Origin: Pelotomaculum schinkii
GTDB taxonomy: Bacteria; Bacillota; Desulfotomaculia; Desulfotomaculales; Pelotomaculaceae
Reading direction: 5' to 3'
NCBI RefSeq assembly: GCF_004369205.1
Contig: NZ_QFGA01000002.1
Location: forward strand, 558,001 to 622,000
Length of the DNA: 64,000 nt
The position numbers and the translations under genes were made by a program. Below are positions 29,105-39,919 of this stretch, one piece after another (the stretch's first letter is position 1; each line of letters opens with the position of its first letter). The notes below the pieces were generated by a model. That model was not told the origin of the DNA. It saw only the letters and a list, made by a program, of their open reading frames with translations, and did not search any database.

Positions 29105-29735
29105 TCTTATCACCTCCTTTATCAGTAAAATAAAGCAATAACCTATCATAATAACCTACAAGAGCATGTCCTGGTTTTGTTAGCATAAAAGACTGCCAGA
29201 ATATACTTATATCAATTGCGATAATAAATGAAGCAGTTCTATCAGAAATAAGGATAATTAAGATGACTTGCGCTATTGTTATCAACACAAGCAACAGAAA
29301 AGAAAAATACCGCCGGTTTTGAATGTGCCGCTCCGAAACAATTGGCAAATTAACTGGAGCCAACTTGTAAACTATAGTATAAGAAAATAAAACACTAAGG
29401 ACTGTAAGGATTATTAAAACATATAATGTAAAGTATTGGCCGGCAATGAATGAAAGCTCGGCAAAAGAAGGTATTAACAACATGCTTAATATCGTACATC
29501 TAGTTGCAGAGCTGCAGTGGGCGCCACCGGCAAAATTCTTAAAAAGAAACATAACTATTATTAAAATGACAGCTTCTCTAAGTGGTCCTATAAGCCATGC
29601 TATTAGCAACACCAAAAGTAATGTTACGGATGTATGAAATATTAATTCTAGACTGTAAGCCACAACTTCCCGGTTATCACTGTCGAGGTTGAGTGCATCA
29701 CCCATATAGGATGCGATACGCTGGCTAATACCCAT
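29091..29735 (-). CDS. agrB: AgrB-like autoinducer-processing membrane endopeptidase
   Basis: Cleaves and cyclises AgrD. Five or six hydrophobic segments and the catalytic pair H73 and C80 in the motif GGAHCSSATRC. 214 residues is typical. Follows a membrane-protein gene by six bases and overlaps agrD. No AgrC histidine kinase or AgrA regulator is adjacent, which is unusual. Confidence 0.92.
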   Translation of the reverse strand: MGISQRIASYMGDALNLDSDNREVVAYSLELIFHTSVTLLLVLLIAWLIGPLREAVILIIVMFLFKNFAGGAHCSSATRCTILSMLLIPSFAELSFIAGQYFTLYVLIILTVLSVLFSYTIVYKLAPVNLPIVSERHIQNRRYFSFLLLVLITIAQVILIILISDRTASFIIAIDISIFWQSFMLTKPGHALVGYYDRLLLYFTDKGGDKNETY

Positions 29736-29741
29736 TAAATA

Positions 29742-30230
29742 TCATAACCTTCTTTCACTTGTTGTTGTATTAAACCGGTTAAGTTTCTTATTCTTATAGT
29801 TTAGAAATATAGCAAGTCCAAGTAAAACGATTTCGTAAGGCAAACAAAAAATACCTCTCAAAAGCGGTGAAACATTAACATCCTCATATGACAGGTGAGT
29901 AATATTAAGTAATGGTTCCGCATACAATATCTGCATAGATAGCAATATTACAAAAACTAAAATAGTAAAGCCAAATATTTTTGTAATTTTTTCTTTGGTA
30001 ACCAATCTCACATATACAGCAAGTGTGATGATCAAAATTAATGTATGTACTCCAAAAGCTATCGGTAAAAGACGAATAAGGTTGGTAAAGGTCTGTAATA
30101 TGGCTACAATTAATATCTTTTTATAATCAAACCTTAGACGCAGCAAGGCAAAAACTGCTAACGCAAATATAAAACTTTCAGGAAAGTCCTGAAACAGTAG
30201 TGAAAGCAACTCTTTTTGATACTGCAGCAT
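29742..30230 (-). CDS. Membrane protein of the agr-like locus
   Basis: A 162-residue protein with about five hydrophobic segments and no recognisable catalytic domain. Its pattern resembles the membrane sensor half of AgrC-type kinases without the HATPase part. ATG 30230 is preceded by GGGGG-CTGAAG. It heads the three-gene unit with agrB and agrD, so a role in autoinducer sensing or export is plausible but unproved. Confidence 0.65.
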   Translation of the reverse strand: MLQYQKELLSLLFQDFPESFIFALAVFALLRLRFDYKKILIVAILQTFTNLIRLLPIAFGVHTLILIITLAVYVRLVTKEKITKIFGFTILVFVILLSMQILYAEPLLNITHLSYEDVNVSPLLRGIFCLPYEIVLLGLAIFLNYKNKKLNRFNTTTSERRL

Positions 30231-30723
30231 CTTCAGCCCCCTGCTTTTTTACCTTAAATTGTAATGTAATTCGGAATTAGCTCGCACTATTAAATATACC
30301 AAATAATAACATTATAATAATTGAATCCCATTTAATAATGAGCCTTGCCATTACTGCAAAAATAAGGCACTTGAACTACTGTGCTGTTTTGAAATTTAAG
30401 TATTCTACTAACTCCTATATTTTCCTTCAAATTATATTTAAATCTTAATAAAACTTGTGGGAAAGCGTTCAAATAAATAGCCAACATACAAAACTTAATC
30501 ATCAGCCTGACAAGCTATAACAACGTAAAATCAAAATAATATCTCTCGTTAACCTCATTGTAATAAATAATTAAGTCTTTAATTAATTTCAATAAATTAC
30601 CATGACAAGACCGATACGGTGAGCTATTTTCAACAAATTCACAATTTATGTAATACACTTACCGGAGTCCTAAATAAATTTCCACCACATTTGAATATAC
30701 TCCTATTTCCAAGAAATAAATAA
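30231..30723. other. AT-rich intergenic region
   Basis: About 490 bases without a convincing open frame on either strand. It contains the presumed promoter region of the agr-like unit, but I could not single out a promoter pair with confidence. Confidence 0.6.
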
Positions 30724-30747
30724 GGCCACACCGCTTAAGTGTTGGCC
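30710..30747 (-). terminator. Terminator of the pyrF unit
   Basis: GGCCAACAC and GTGTGGCC pair on the minus strand (30724-30747) with one bulge, followed by TTATTTATTTCTT. It lies 43 bases past the pyrF stop. Confidence 0.85.
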
Positions 30748-30790
30748 CATTGCTGTACTGCTTGCCAAATGCTATCACTATACATATTCA

Positions 30791-31513
30791 TTACATGCTA
30801 TGAATTTCAGTTAGTATGGCTTTTACAGCCTCTAGCTGGTCATGAGCCGCAGTGACCGGTCTTCCGACAACCAGGTAGTCAGCCCCTTGCTTCAGAGCCT
30901 CCCCGGGTGTCAGGGTCCTCTTCTGGTCATTAATCGCCGTTCCTGCCGGACGTATACCGGGCGTGATGATGGTGAAGTCCGGTCCGCAGGCTTTCCTGAT
31001 CGCAGCTATCTCCAGTGGTGAAGCTACCACCCCATCCAGGCCGGCCTCCCGCGCCATCAAAGCCCAGGCAACGACGCGGTCCTGAATTGTACCGGAATGA
31101 CCCATCTCTTGTTTGAATGATTCCTGGTCAAAGCTGGTCAAGACCGTAACTGCCACTACAAGAGGGCGAACTGTACCGGCTTTTTCAGTCTCATCGCGTG
31201 CAGCCTCAACCGCTGCCCGCATCATCGCTTTGCCTCCTGCAGCGTGTACATTCAAAATTGCAGCTCCCTGCCTGGTGAGAGCCCGGGTCGCCCCGGCCAC
31301 AGTGTTGGGGATGTCATGCAGTTTCAGGTCGACAAACACGGGTAATTCTTTCTCCCTCAGCCGGAGCAGGACCTCTTGTCCGGCACTGTAATAAAGCTGC
31401 ATGCCAACCTTAAACCCACCGGCATAAGGTCCAATTTTTTCAGCGAGCTTTAGCGCTTCCTCGACATTGTCAACGTCAAGGGCAATAATTAGCGGGTTTT
31501 TAAAACTGTGCAT
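30791..31513 (-). CDS. pyrF: Orotidine 5'-phosphate decarboxylase
   Basis: Last step of UMP synthesis. The catalytic Asp-Lys-Asp set is in FVDLKLHDIPNTV (about residues 60-72). 240 residues, start ATG 31513 after GGAGG. It follows the PAS protein gene by 24 bases and continues the pyr operon; a terminator lies downstream. Confidence 0.96.
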   Translation of the reverse strand: MHSFKNPLIIALDVDNVEEALKLAEKIGPYAGGFKVGMQLYYSAGQEVLLRLREKELPVFVDLKLHDIPNTVAGATRALTRQGAAILNVHAAGGKAMMRAAVEAARDETEKAGTVRPLVVAVTVLTSFDQESFKQEMGHSGTIQDRVVAWALMAREAGLDGVVASPLEIAAIRKACGPDFTIITPGIRPAGTAINDQKRTLTPGEALKQGADYLVVGRPVTAAHDQLEAVKAILTEIHSM

Positions 31514-31537
31514 CTCGTCCTCCGTACTAAATTAATG

Positions 31538-31876
31538 CTATCTCAGATAATTAGGGATCTCAAAAGGTATTTCAATTAACATTTCAACAAATCCCATATA
31601 CTGACCGTCTCTGTACCACGGAGTCTGGTACACAAGCTTCTTGACACCGTTCTTTTCGGTCGTGTAACAGTTTACAGTCTGATCTTTGAGCATCGCTGCC
31701 AGTTTTTTTCGAGCGCCCTTCGGATGACACTCCAGCAGGTTGGCGCCTATCAACAGCTTACCCCCGTCTTTTGCAAAAACCTGGCAGGATTTTTCGTTCA
31801 TATCCAAAATTATTCCTTCGGGATCGCAAATGGTAACTGCAACATTGGCATCTCTAACCCAATCTTCCATATGCAT
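31538..31876 (-). CDS. Single PAS-domain protein
   Basis: 112 residues forming one PAS domain (VRDANVAVTICDPEGIILDMN... to the closing strands) with no output domain. ATG 31876 or the ATG two codons later. It lies between pyrD and pyrF in the same direction, so it may be co-transcribed with pyrimidine genes. Ligand and partner unknown. Confidence 0.75.
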   Translation of the reverse strand: MHMEDWVRDANVAVTICDPEGIILDMNEKSCQVFAKDGGKLLIGANLLECHPKGARKKLAAMLKDQTVNCYTTEKNGVKKLVYQTPWYRDGQYMGFVEMLIEIPFEIPNYLR

Positions 31877-32059
31877 AAAAACAACCCCTATCCTTAAAGA
31901 AATAACCTCAATATCCCAAAAAAAATGTTCCGGGTACGCATCGCGATCTTATCTTCTACGGGTGCTGCATCAACAGTATGATTGCCTAAGTCTTCATTCT
32001 TCGCCGGCACTTCTCAGCGGTACAGTCTACTTCGTTAAGAGTTGCAGCGACAGGGCCAA

Positions 32060-33004
32060 TTAACCGTGCGCAGCCCCGATAAGTTCTTTGATATCGCCGA
32101 CACCATTTTCGCTTAAGTATTTTTCAATACCCTCCAGCACATCGATAGTGGCGCGAGGGTTGACGAAGTTGGCGGTGCCTATGGCTACGGCGGTGGCTCC
32201 GGCTAATATAAATTCCAACGCGTCTGCAGCGGTTGCAATGCCGCCCATGCCGATAATGGGCAGTTTTACAGCCTGGTAGACCTGCCAGACCATGCGCACC
32301 GCAACAGGCCTGACGGCGGGACCAGAAAGCCCTCCCATAGTGTTGCCAAGTATGGGACGCCTGGTTTTGATATCAACAGACATACCCAGCAGGGTATTAA
32401 TCAAGGAAATAGCGTCCGCTCCGGCTTCCGCCACTTTTTCAGCAACAGCCGCGATACTGGTGACATTGGGAGATAGCTTGACTACCACAGGCAGCTCACT
32501 GTTCTCTTTGACCGCCCGGGTTACCTCAGCCGCCATGGCCGGGTCGCCGCCGAACTGCATGCCGCCCTTTTTGACATTGGGACAGGATATATTAACCTCC
32601 AGCCCGGCCACACCACCAGCCCGGCTGAGCCTGGCAGCGAGCCCGGCGTAATCCTCCAATGTGTCACCGGAAATATTAACAATGACCGGGACGTCGAAGC
32701 CGGCCAGGTAGGGCAAAGCCTCGTCGATAAAATGCTCAACACCGGGATTCTGCAGGCCGATTGAGTTGAGCACCCCGGCAGGCGTCTCCACCAACCTGGG
32801 GGTCGGGTTCCCGGCGCGCGGCTCCAGGGTTGTCCCTTTTACCACTATAGCGCCAAGCCGGTTTAAATCGATATAAGGAGCGTATTCCGGCCCAAACCCA
32901 AAGGTCCCCGAGGCTGTGGTCACCGGGTTTTTCATCCTGATGCCGCCGACGTTGACGGAAAGGTCAGGCTTGGATATTGAAGCATTGTCACTGTCTGAAA
33001 TCAT
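32060..33004 (-). CDS. pyrD: Dihydroorotate dehydrogenase, class 1B catalytic subunit
   Basis: FMN enzyme oxidising dihydroorotate to orotate. Class 1 catalytic cysteine in [11 protein letters not shown] (about residue 137) and FMN-phosphate loop GMGGI near the C-terminus. 314 residues. Its start overlaps the pyrK stop (ATGA), consistent with the PyrD2-PyrK2 complex that uses NAD. Confidence 0.96.
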   Translation of the reverse strand: MISDSDNASISKPDLSVNVGGIRMKNPVTTASGTFGFGPEYAPYIDLNRLGAIVVKGTTLEPRAGNPTPRLVETPAGVLNSIGLQNPGVEHFIDEALPYLAGFDVPVIVNISGDTLEDYAGLAARLSRAGGVAGLEVNISCPNVKKGGMQFGGDPAMAAEVTRAVKENSELPVVVKLSPNVTSIAAVAEKVAEAGADAISLINTLLGMSVDIKTRRPILGNTMGGLSGPAVRPVAVRMVWQVYQAVKLPIIGMGGIATAADALEFILAGATAVAIGTANFVNPRATIDVLEGIEKYLSENGVGDIKELIGAAHG

Positions 33005-33828
33005 TCCCAGCTCACCTCCCCTGATTGAAAGACAGGGCCTTCCACACAGACCCGGTGGTATACGGACCCGCCATCCCCGGTCTTTACTTTACAGGCGCAG
33101 GACAGGCAGGCGCCCACGCCACAACCCATCCGTTCCTCCAGGGATACTTCACACGGTATCCCCCACCGTGCCGTAATCTCACTTAGCTTTCTCAGCATGC
33201 CGTGTGGCCCGCAGGCATAACTTTTATTCATAATTAAATTCTCACCTGCTCCAGGGCCGGGAGCAAAGTCACTATTTTGCAGATAGTTTTCAAAAAGTGT
33301 AGTTACACTCCCGTGGAAGTCCCTGGTACCATCATCAGTCGCTATAAATACGCTGTGGCCAAGCTCCTTAATCTCGTTTCCCAAAAGGACCTGTTGGGAG
33401 GTAGCGGCGCCCTGAAAGACAGTGGCTTTGATGCCCAGGCCGGCAAGCTCCTGCAAAAAGAAGTAAAGTGGCGCAATTCCAATGCCTCCGGACACTACGA
33501 TAACTTTTTCATTCCCCTCAGGTATTGTAAAGCCGCGCCCCAGGGGACCAACGATGCTGACCATATCGCCGGATCTGTGCCCGGCCAGAAGAGATGTTCC
33601 CCTGCCGGCGACCCGGTAGAGCAGAGACACCTCGCCGGTACGCCTGTCCACCGCGTTTATACTTATTGGCCGGCGCAGGAGGGGGTCATGCGTACTGCCG
33701 CAGCGCACGTGCAGAAACTGCCCCGGCCTGGCCCGTTCCGTCACGGATGGAGCTGCCAAATCCATCCGGTAATACCCCGGGATGACTTGTTTGTTTTGAA
33801 TAACCTTTGCGTCAGTGACAAGAGACAA
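33001..33828 (-). CDS. pyrK: Dihydroorotate dehydrogenase electron-transfer subunit
   Basis: FAD/2Fe-2S subunit passing electrons from PyrD to NAD. N-terminal FAD domain with RRPISI, central NAD-binding part, and the C-terminal 2Fe-2S cluster C-x4-C-x2-C in [15 protein letters not shown] plus the distal Cys (RVCVEGP). TTG start at 33828 with GGGGGG seven bases upstream; that ribosome site abuts the heptamer-repeat block lying between this gene and carB. 275 residues. Confidence 0.94.
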   Translation of the reverse strand: MSLVTDAKVIQNKQVIPGYYRMDLAAPSVTERARPGQFLHVRCGSTHDPLLRRPISINAVDRRTGEVSLLYRVAGRGTSLLAGHRSGDMVSIVGPLGRGFTIPEGNEKVIVVSGGIGIAPLYFFLQELAGLGIKATVFQGAATSQQVLLGNEIKELGHSVFIATDDGTRDFHGSVTTLFENYLQNSDFAPGPGAGENLIMNKSYACGPHGMLRKLSEITARWGIPCEVSLEERMGCGVGACLSCACKVKTGDGGSVYHRVCVEGPVFQSGEVSWE

Positions 33829-33842
33829 ATCTGAAACCCCCC

Positions 33843-34221
33843 TTTTGGGTCGTGGGACGTGGGTCGTGAGTCGTGGGTATATACTGCATTTCTATTGGGT
33901 CATGGGTATACTGCATTTCTAATAGATTAGATAACCTGCCGCAGAAGTTACGCCGGCAGTAGGATGAAAACGTGAGCCGGTGTGGGTGCGATTTCAATCG
34001 CACACGGCGCGCCGGCGCCGCACTTGCCGGATCGGAGGTAGCATTTGTGCGAATAAATTCGCACCTACATTTTTTTCGTGAGTCGTGTGTCGTGGGACAT
34101 GGGTATATACTGCATTTCTAATGAGTTTAATAAGGCTTTGCCGATATTTCGTGCTCGCATACGTGAGACAAGGGATGGTTCTCACGTCTCACGTCCCACG
34201 TCTCACGTCTCACGTCCCATA
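33843..34221. repeat. Composite heptamer-repeat and palindrome block
   Basis: The 390-base gap between carB and pyrK is built of repeats. Left: tandem 7-mers CGTGGGA/CGTGGGT/CGTGAGT (33849-33878) leading into ATATACTGCATTTCT; a second such block at 34077-34098 leads into the same box. Right: complementary 7-mers (CTCACGT CTCACGT CCCACGT repeated, 34180-34219). Between them are the perfect-arm palindromes at 33986-34003 and 34047-34064 (GTGCGA...TCGCAC). No gene is evident. It splits the pyr operon between carB and pyrK. Confidence 0.8.
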
Positions 34222-37200
34222 TTACCGGAGGTACTCCTGCAGCGGGACCATTTTGAAATCACCGTCTTCTTTATGGCCGGCCAGCACGTCCAGGATCACC
34301 CGTGCGGTGTCCAGTGAGGTCATACAGGGCACACCATGCTCCACTGCCGTGCGGCGAATCTGGAAGCCGTCCCGCTCCGGGTTCTTGCCCCTGGTCAGGG
34401 TATTTATGACCAGGTTGACCTTGTTGGCCCTGATGCAGTCAACTATATTCGGGGAACCCTCGTGTACCTTCTTGACCTGGTCGACCGGCAGCCCTGCCTC
34501 CTTCAGCATAGCCGCGGTTCCCGCGGTGGCCCGGATTTTATAGCCCAGCTCCGCCAGCCCCTTGATGATGGGCAGGGTCTCTTCCTTGTCCCGGTCGGCG
34601 ATGGTAACCAGGGCGGTCCCTTCCCTGGGGAACATTCTGCCCGCCGCCAAAATGGCCTTATAAAACGCCCGGTAAAAATCACGGTCAACCCCCATCACCT
34701 CACCGGTGGATTTCATCTCCGGCCCCAGTGAAATATCGACCTGGAGCAGCTTGGCGAAGGAGAAGACCGGCACCTTGACGCCTACAAATTCACTTTCCGG
34801 GTAAAGCCCGCCCTGGTAGCCCAGTTCCTTTAAGGTCCTGCCCATAATCAGCCTGGTCGCCAGGTTGACCATGGGGATACCGGTAATCTTGCTAATAAAC
34901 GGTACCGTCCGGCTGGAGCGAGGGTTTACCTCGAGCACATACAGCTGTTCCCCCTGCAGGACGTACTGAATATTAATCAGGCCTTTGACGTTCAGCGCTT
35001 TGGCCAGCTGGGTAGTGTAGGCCACCACCTGCTCTTTGGTGCGCCGGCTCAGCGTCTGGGGCGGGTAGACAGCGGTACTGTCACCGGAGTGCACCCCGGC
35101 TCTCTCGATATGCTCCATGATGCCCGGGATTAAAACGTCCGTCCCGTCAGAGATGGCGTCAACCTCCAGTTCCTTGCCGGAGATATATTTATCCACCAGC
35201 ACGGGGTGTTCGGGGGTAACTTTGACGGCGCTGGACATGTAGCCTAAAAGTTCCTCGTGGTTATATACAATCTCCATGGCGCGCCCGCCCAGGACATAGG
35301 AAGGCCGGACCAGCACCGGGTAGCCTATATCATTGGCTATAACCACGGCCTCCTCCACGGAAAAGGCAGTCCGCCCGGGCGGTTTGGGTATGCCCAACTC
35401 AATCAGAAGTTGATCAAACCTCTCACGGTCCTCCGCCCGGTCAATATCTTCAACGGAGGTGCCGAGGATTTTTATACCGGCGTTTTCCAGGGGCTTGGCC
35501 AGGTTGATGGCGGTCTGGCCGCCGAACTGGACGATAACCCCCTCCGGTTTTTCCCGGTCCAAAATGTTCAGCACATTCTCCGCAACCAGAGGTTCGAAAT
35601 ACAGCCGGTCGGCCGTGTCAAAATCTGTGCTGACAGTTTCCGGGTTATTGTTAATGATGATGGCTTCATAATTTTCCTCCTGCAGCGCCCACACCGAGTG
35701 CACCGAGCAGTAGTCGAATTCAATTCCCTGACCGATGCGGATGGGCCCGGAACCCAGCACCACCACCTTACGGCGGGTGGAGGCCTCCGCTTCGTCCTCC
35801 TGATCGTAAGATGAATAGTAGTAGGGCGTCTCAGCCTCGAACTCGGCGGCGCAGGTGTCGACCATCTTAAACGTAGGCAGGATTCCTTGCTCTTTGCGCA
35901 GGGAACGTATATCTGTGACGCTCAGGCCGGTCTTTTTAGCCAGGTAGGCGTCGGAAAAACCGAATTTTTTAGCTCTCTCCAGCAGCCCGGGGCTAAGCTT
36001 TGCTGCTCCGGCGGCCTTGATTTCTTCCTCAAGGAGCAGTATGCCCTGGATTTTCTCCAGGAAAAAGTGGTCAATCTTGGTTATTTCGTGGACCTTCTCA
36101 CAGGTCATGCCCCGGTACAGCGCCTCCGCCACCAGGAACAACCGCTCGTCGTCGGCGCCAGCCAGCCTTGCTTCAAGTTCCTCAAGGCTTAATGTTTCCA
36201 CACCGGGCAGATCCATGTGATCGAGGCCGATTTCCAGGGAGCGGACGGCTTTTAAAAGCGCCCCCTCAAAGGTGCGGTTGATCGACATGACCTCTCCGGT
36301 GGCCTTCATCTGCGTGCCCAGTGTACGGTCCCCCTTGGCAAATTTGTCAAAGGGCCAGCGGGGGTACTTGACAACTACGTAGTCGAGGGCAGGCTCAAAA
36401 CAGGCGTAGGTTTTGCCGGTAACGGCATTCCTGATTTCATCCAGGTTCAGGCCGATAGCGATCTTGGCGGCCACCTTGGCGATAGGGTAGCCGGTGGCCT
36501 TGGAAGCCAGGGCCGAGGAACGGGACACCCGCGGGTTGACCTCAATGACATAGTACTGGAAGCTGGCCGGGTCAAGCGCAAACTGCACATTGCAGCCGCC
36601 CTCGATACCCAGGGCGCGGATAATTTTCAGCGAGGCGGTCCGCAAAAGCTGGTATTCCTTATCACTCAAGGTCTGGGAGGGCGCCACCACGATACTGTCC
36701 CCGGTATGGATTCCCATGGGGTCAATGTTTTCCATATTGCAAATGGTGATGCAGTTGTCGGCGCCGTCCCGCATCACCTCGTACTCAATTTCCTTCCACC
36801 CCACCACACACTGCTCGATCAGCGCCTGGTTGATAATGCTGTATTTCAGACCTTTGGTGGTGATGGCCCTGAGTTCCTCCATGGTGCGGGCAATGCCGCC
36901 GCCGGTGCCGCCCAGGGTATAGGCCGGCCTGACAATCAGCGGCAGGCCTACTTTTTCGGCAAAGGCCATTGCTTCATCCAGGGTGGATACGATGGCGCTG
37001 TCAGGGACGGGCTCGTTGATGGCCTGCAGCATATCTTTGAACATTTCCCGGTCCTCGGCCCGTTTAATGGCGTCCAGAGGGGTGCCCAGGAGCTTCACCC
37101 CCTCCTGTTCCAGTACGCCGGACTCGGCCAACTGGAGGGCCAGGTTGAGGCCCACCTGCCCGCCCAGAGTGGGCAGCAAACCGTCCGGCTTTTCCTGCCG

Positions 37201-37434
37201 GATAACCCTGGTTACAAATTCCAGGGTCAGGGGCTCGATATAGACACGGTCGGCCATATTGGCGTCAGTCATGATCGTGGCCGGGTTGGAATTAATCAGG
37301 ACCACTTCCAGTCCTTCTTCCCGCAGGGAGCGGCAGGCCTGGGTGCCGGCATAATCAAACTCTGCCGCCTGGCCGATAATAATGGGGCCGGAGCCAATTA
37401 CCATAACCTTCTTGATATCTTGCTTGAGCGGCAT
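34222..37434 (-). CDS. carB: Carbamoyl-phosphate synthase large subunit
   Basis: Synthetase subunit with two homologous ATP-grasp halves (about 1-400 and 555-930), an oligomerisation region between them and a C-terminal MGS-like allosteric domain (about 940-1070). 1070 residues is normal. Starts one base after the carA stop. Supplies carbamoyl phosphate to PyrB in the same operon. Confidence 0.97.
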   Translation of the reverse strand: MPLKQDIKKVMVIGSGPIIIGQAAEFDYAGTQACRSLREEGLEVVLINSNPATIMTDANMADRVYIEPLTLEFVTRVIRQEKPDGLLPTLGGQVGLNLALQLAESGVLEQEGVKLLGTPLDAIKRAEDREMFKDMLQAINEPVPDSAIVSTLDEAMAFAEKVGLPLIVRPAYTLGGTGGGIARTMEELRAITTKGLKYSIINQALIEQCVVGWKEIEYEVMRDGADNCITICNMENIDPMGIHTGDSIVVAPSQTLSDKEYQLLRTASLKIIRALGIEGGCNVQFALDPASFQYYVIEVNPRVSRSSALASKATGYPIAKVAAKIAIGLNLDEIRNAVTGKTYACFEPALDYVVVKYPRWPFDKFAKGDRTLGTQMKATGEVMSINRTFEGALLKAVRSLEIGLDHMDLPGVETLSLEELEARLAGADDERLFLVAEALYRGMTCEKVHEITKIDHFFLEKIQGILLLEEEIKAAGAAKLSPGLLERAKKFGFSDAYLAKKTGLSVTDIRSLRKEQGILPTFKMVDTCAAEFEAETPYYYSSYDQEDEAEASTRRKVVVLGSGPIRIGQGIEFDYCSVHSVWALQEENYEAIIINNNPETVSTDFDTADRLYFEPLVAENVLNILDREKPEGVIVQFGGQTAINLAKPLENAGIKILGTSVEDIDRAEDRERFDQLLIELGIPKPPGRTAFSVEEAVVIANDIGYPVLVRPSYVLGGRAMEIVYNHEELLGYMSSAVKVTPEHPVLVDKYISGKELEVDAISDGTDVLIPGIMEHIERAGVHSGDSTAVYPPQTLSRRTKEQVVAYTTQLAKALNVKGLINIQYVLQGEQLYVLEVNPRSSRTVPFISKITGIPMVNLATRLIMGRTLKELGYQGGLYPESEFVGVKVPVFSFAKLLQVDISLGPEMKSTGEVMGVDRDFYRAFYKAILAAGRMFPREGTALVTIADRDKEETLPIIKGLAELGYKIRATAGTAAMLKEAGLPVDQVKKVHEGSPNIVDCIRANKVNLVINTLTRGKNPERDGFQIRRTAVEHGVPCMTSLDTARVILDVLAGHKEDGDFKMVPLQEYLR

Positions 37435-37435
37435 G

Positions 37436-38515
37436 TTACGCCTCCTTCCCGGTCATCATGTCCATGAATTGATCAAAGATGTATTCTGAATCCTTCGGCC
37501 CTGGTGAGGCTTCAGGGTGATACTGCACTGAAAAAACGGGCAGGAATTTATGCTTTAGCCCTTCCACCGTATCGTCGTTCAAGTTGCGGTGGGAGACAAT
37601 GACATCCAAGCCCCGCATTGATTCCTCGTCAACAGAGAAACCGTGGTTGTGTGAAGAAATGTAAACCCGGCCGGTAATCAAATCTTTCACCGGGTGGTTG
37701 GCTCCGCGGTGGCCGAACTTCATCTTGTAGGTTTTACAACCCATGGCTAAACCCAAAATCTGATGGCCAAGACAAATGCCCAGGATGGGCACGTGACCTA
37801 CCAGTTCCCTGGCGGTCTTAATCGCATATGGTACGTCGGTGGGATCGCCGGGTCCGTTGGAAAGGACCACCCCGGCCGGGTTCAGGGACATGACTTCTTG
37901 AGCGGTGATGTTGTAAGGCGCCACTACCACTTCGCAGTCCCTCTCCTGCAAGCAGCGAATGATGTTCTGTTTGGCGCCGAAATCGATCAGCGCCACCCGG
38001 CGCCCCGGCCCGGGAAAGGTGTAGCTTTTCGTCGTAGCCACGGTGGGTACAAGCTCCTGCCCGGTCAACTGGGGGCAGTTTTTGGCCCGCTCCACCAGTG
38101 CCTGCACGTCGTTGGTACCGGTACTGATTACGCCGCGCATGGTCCCGAAACTACGGAGATGTCTGGTCAGAGCCCTGGTATCGATGCCGGAGAGACCTAT
38201 CACATTCTCCTTTTTAAGGAAGCTGTCGATGGTTTCGGCCAGGCGCCAGTTGCTCGGATGCCTGCACTCTTCCCGTACCACAAAACCGCGGACAAACGAT
38301 CTTTTGGACTCGAAATCCTCTTTCATGATACCGTAGTTGCCAATGAGAGGATAAGTCATCACCACAATTTGACCGCAATAGGAGGGGTCGGTAAGGACCT
38401 CCTGGTAACCGGTCATACCGGTATTGAATACAACTTCCCCCCATCTCTCACCGGTTGAGCCAAAAGCTTCGCCGGTAAATATGGTTCCGTCTTCCAGAGC
38501 CAGCATTGCCTGCAT
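37436..38515 (-). CDS. carA: Carbamoyl-phosphate synthase small subunit
   Basis: Glutaminase subunit. Class I amidotransferase triad: Cys in [11 protein letters not shown] and His/Glu in [10 protein letters not shown]; the N-terminal CPSase small domain begins [15 protein letters not shown]. 359 residues. Lies 105 bases downstream of pyrC. Confidence 0.97.
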   Translation of the reverse strand: MQAMLALEDGTIFTGEAFGSTGERWGEVVFNTGMTGYQEVLTDPSYCGQIVVMTYPLIGNYGIMKEDFESKRSFVRGFVVREECRHPSNWRLAETIDSFLKKENVIGLSGIDTRALTRHLRSFGTMRGVISTGTNDVQALVERAKNCPQLTGQELVPTVATTKSYTFPGPGRRVALIDFGAKQNIIRCLQERDCEVVVAPYNITAQEVMSLNPAGVVLSNGPGDPTDVPYAIKTARELVGHVPILGICLGHQILGLAMGCKTYKMKFGHRGANHPVKDLITGRVYISSHNHGFSVDEESMRGLDVIVSHRNLNDDTVEGLKHKFLPVFSVQYHPEASPGPKDSEYIFDQFMDMMTGKEA

Positions 38516-38620
38516 AAAAACACCTCCGCTATCTAAAAGACTATTTTTTATGAAATAAACTACCTCTAGGCTAAAACGTCTTTGTAGCAGCCTAATAAGA
38601 CAGGCACTTGCGGCAATAAG

Positions 38621-39919
38621 TTATTCCAAGCTATCCGCTATGCGGCGCTCCACCATCACTAACCGTCCCCCCACAATGGCAGCCCAAGGCAAGCCTTTTA
38701 GCGCCCGGCCGGCAAAGGGTGTATTCCTGCCCTTGCTCTCAAAAAGGGACGGGTCCACTGTTTCTGACGCGGCTGGGTCAATTATGGTGATGTCGGCTGG
38801 GGCGCCGGCCCCCAGGGTTCCTCCGGGTATGTTCAGCACCCGGGCCGGATGCAGTGTCATCTTCGTCACTGCCTGCAGCGGTGTCAGCACGCCGCCAACC
38901 ACCAGTTCGGTCCAGACCAGCCCCATCGCTGTTTCCAGCCCGACCATGCCAAACGGCGCGCGCTCGTATTCAACATCCTTCTCCTCAATGGTGTGCGGGG
39001 CATGGTCGGTGGCGATTACATCTATGGTCCCGTCGGCCAGCCCTTCTTTAACCGCAGCCACGTCAAAAGCTGTGCGCAGGGGCGGGTTGACTTTGGTCGA
39101 AGTATCGTAGCCGACTACCGCTTCATCGGTAAGGGTGAAGTGGTGAGGGGTAACCTCGGCGGTTACCCGGATCCCCCTGGCTTTGGCCTCGCGGACCAAC
39201 CGCACCGAACCGGCAGTGCTGACGTGGGCGATGTGCAGCCTGCAGCCGGTCTCTTCGGCCAACAAAAGGTCGCGGGCCACCATTACCTCCTCGCTGGATG
39301 CGGGTATTCCTTTTAAGCCCAGCAGGGTAGACACGTAACCCTCGTGCATCGTCCCACCCAAAGACAACTCTTTATTTTCACAGTGAGAGATGACGGTCAT
39401 GCCCAGCATCCGGGCGTACTGCATGGCCCGGCGCATCAGACCGGCGTCGGCCACCGGCTGTCCATCATCGGAGAAGGCCGCCGCGCCGGCTTTTTTCATA
39501 TGGCCCATTTCGGCCAGCTCTTCCCCCCTGCTGCCGCGGGAAATGGCGCCTACCGGATAAACGCGGGCCAAGCCAAGCGCCGCAGCGGTATTCTTTATAT
39601 AGGATACCAGGGCGGCGTTGTCGACTACCGGGTTGGTGTTGGGCATGCAGGCTACGGAGGTAAAGCCCCCGCGCACGGCGGCGCGGGCGCCGGTAAGCAA
39701 GGTCTCCTTAGCTTCATAGCCTGGTTCGCGCAGGTGCACATGCATATCAACCAGACCCGGCACAACCAGCTTGCCTGACGCGTCAATTACTTCGGCTCCG
39801 GCGGCGCTCAGGTTCCTGCCGGTCCCGGCAATTCTGCCGTCAGACAACAAAACATCCTGTTCAAGCATTCTGCCATCCACAGGCTCGACCACTGTACCGC
39901 CTCTAATAAGCAGCTTCAA
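38621..39919 (-). CDS. pyrC: Dihydroorotase
   Basis: Zinc amidohydrolase cyclising carbamoyl aspartate. HxH metal motif in [10 protein letters not shown], later metal ligands and the catalytic Asp in ATDHAPH. I start it at TTG 39919, eight bases after GGAGG, giving 432 residues; the GTG at 39928 overlaps that ribosome site. Overlaps the pyrB end by 17 bases. Confidence 0.95.
   Translation of the reverse strand: MKLLIRGGTVVEPVDGRMLEQDVLLSDGRIAGTGRNLSAAGAEVIDASGKLVVPGLVDMHVHLREPGYEAKETLLTGARAAVRGGFTSVACMPNTNPVVDNAALVSYIKNTAAALGLARVYPVGAISRGSRGEELAEMGHMKKAGAAAFSDDGQPVADAGLMRRAMQYARMLGMTVISHCENKELSLGGTMHEGYVSTLLGLKGIPASSEEVMVARDLLLAEETGCRLHIAHVSTAGSVRLVREAKARGIRVTAEVTPHHFTLTDEAVVGYDTSTKVNPPLRTAFDVAAVKEGLADGTIDVIATDHAPHTIEEKDVEYERAPFGMVGLETAMGLVWTELVVGGVLTPLQAVTKMTLHPARVLNIPGGTLGAGAPADITIIDPAASETVDPSLFESKGRNTPFAGRALKGLPWAAIVGGRLVMVERRIADSLE

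Noticed and set aside
33812-34003. Minus-strand open frames across the carB-pyrK spacer
   Set aside because: They translate tandem heptamers and palindromes into low-complexity THDPRPTT-like text; no ribosome site or conserved domain.
34180-34219. CRISPR-like short tandem repeat
   Set aside because: Heptamers are contiguous without spacers.
36706-37467. 253-codon plus-strand frame opposite carB
   Set aside because: Mirror of a highly conserved gene with high-GC third positions; no supporting signals.
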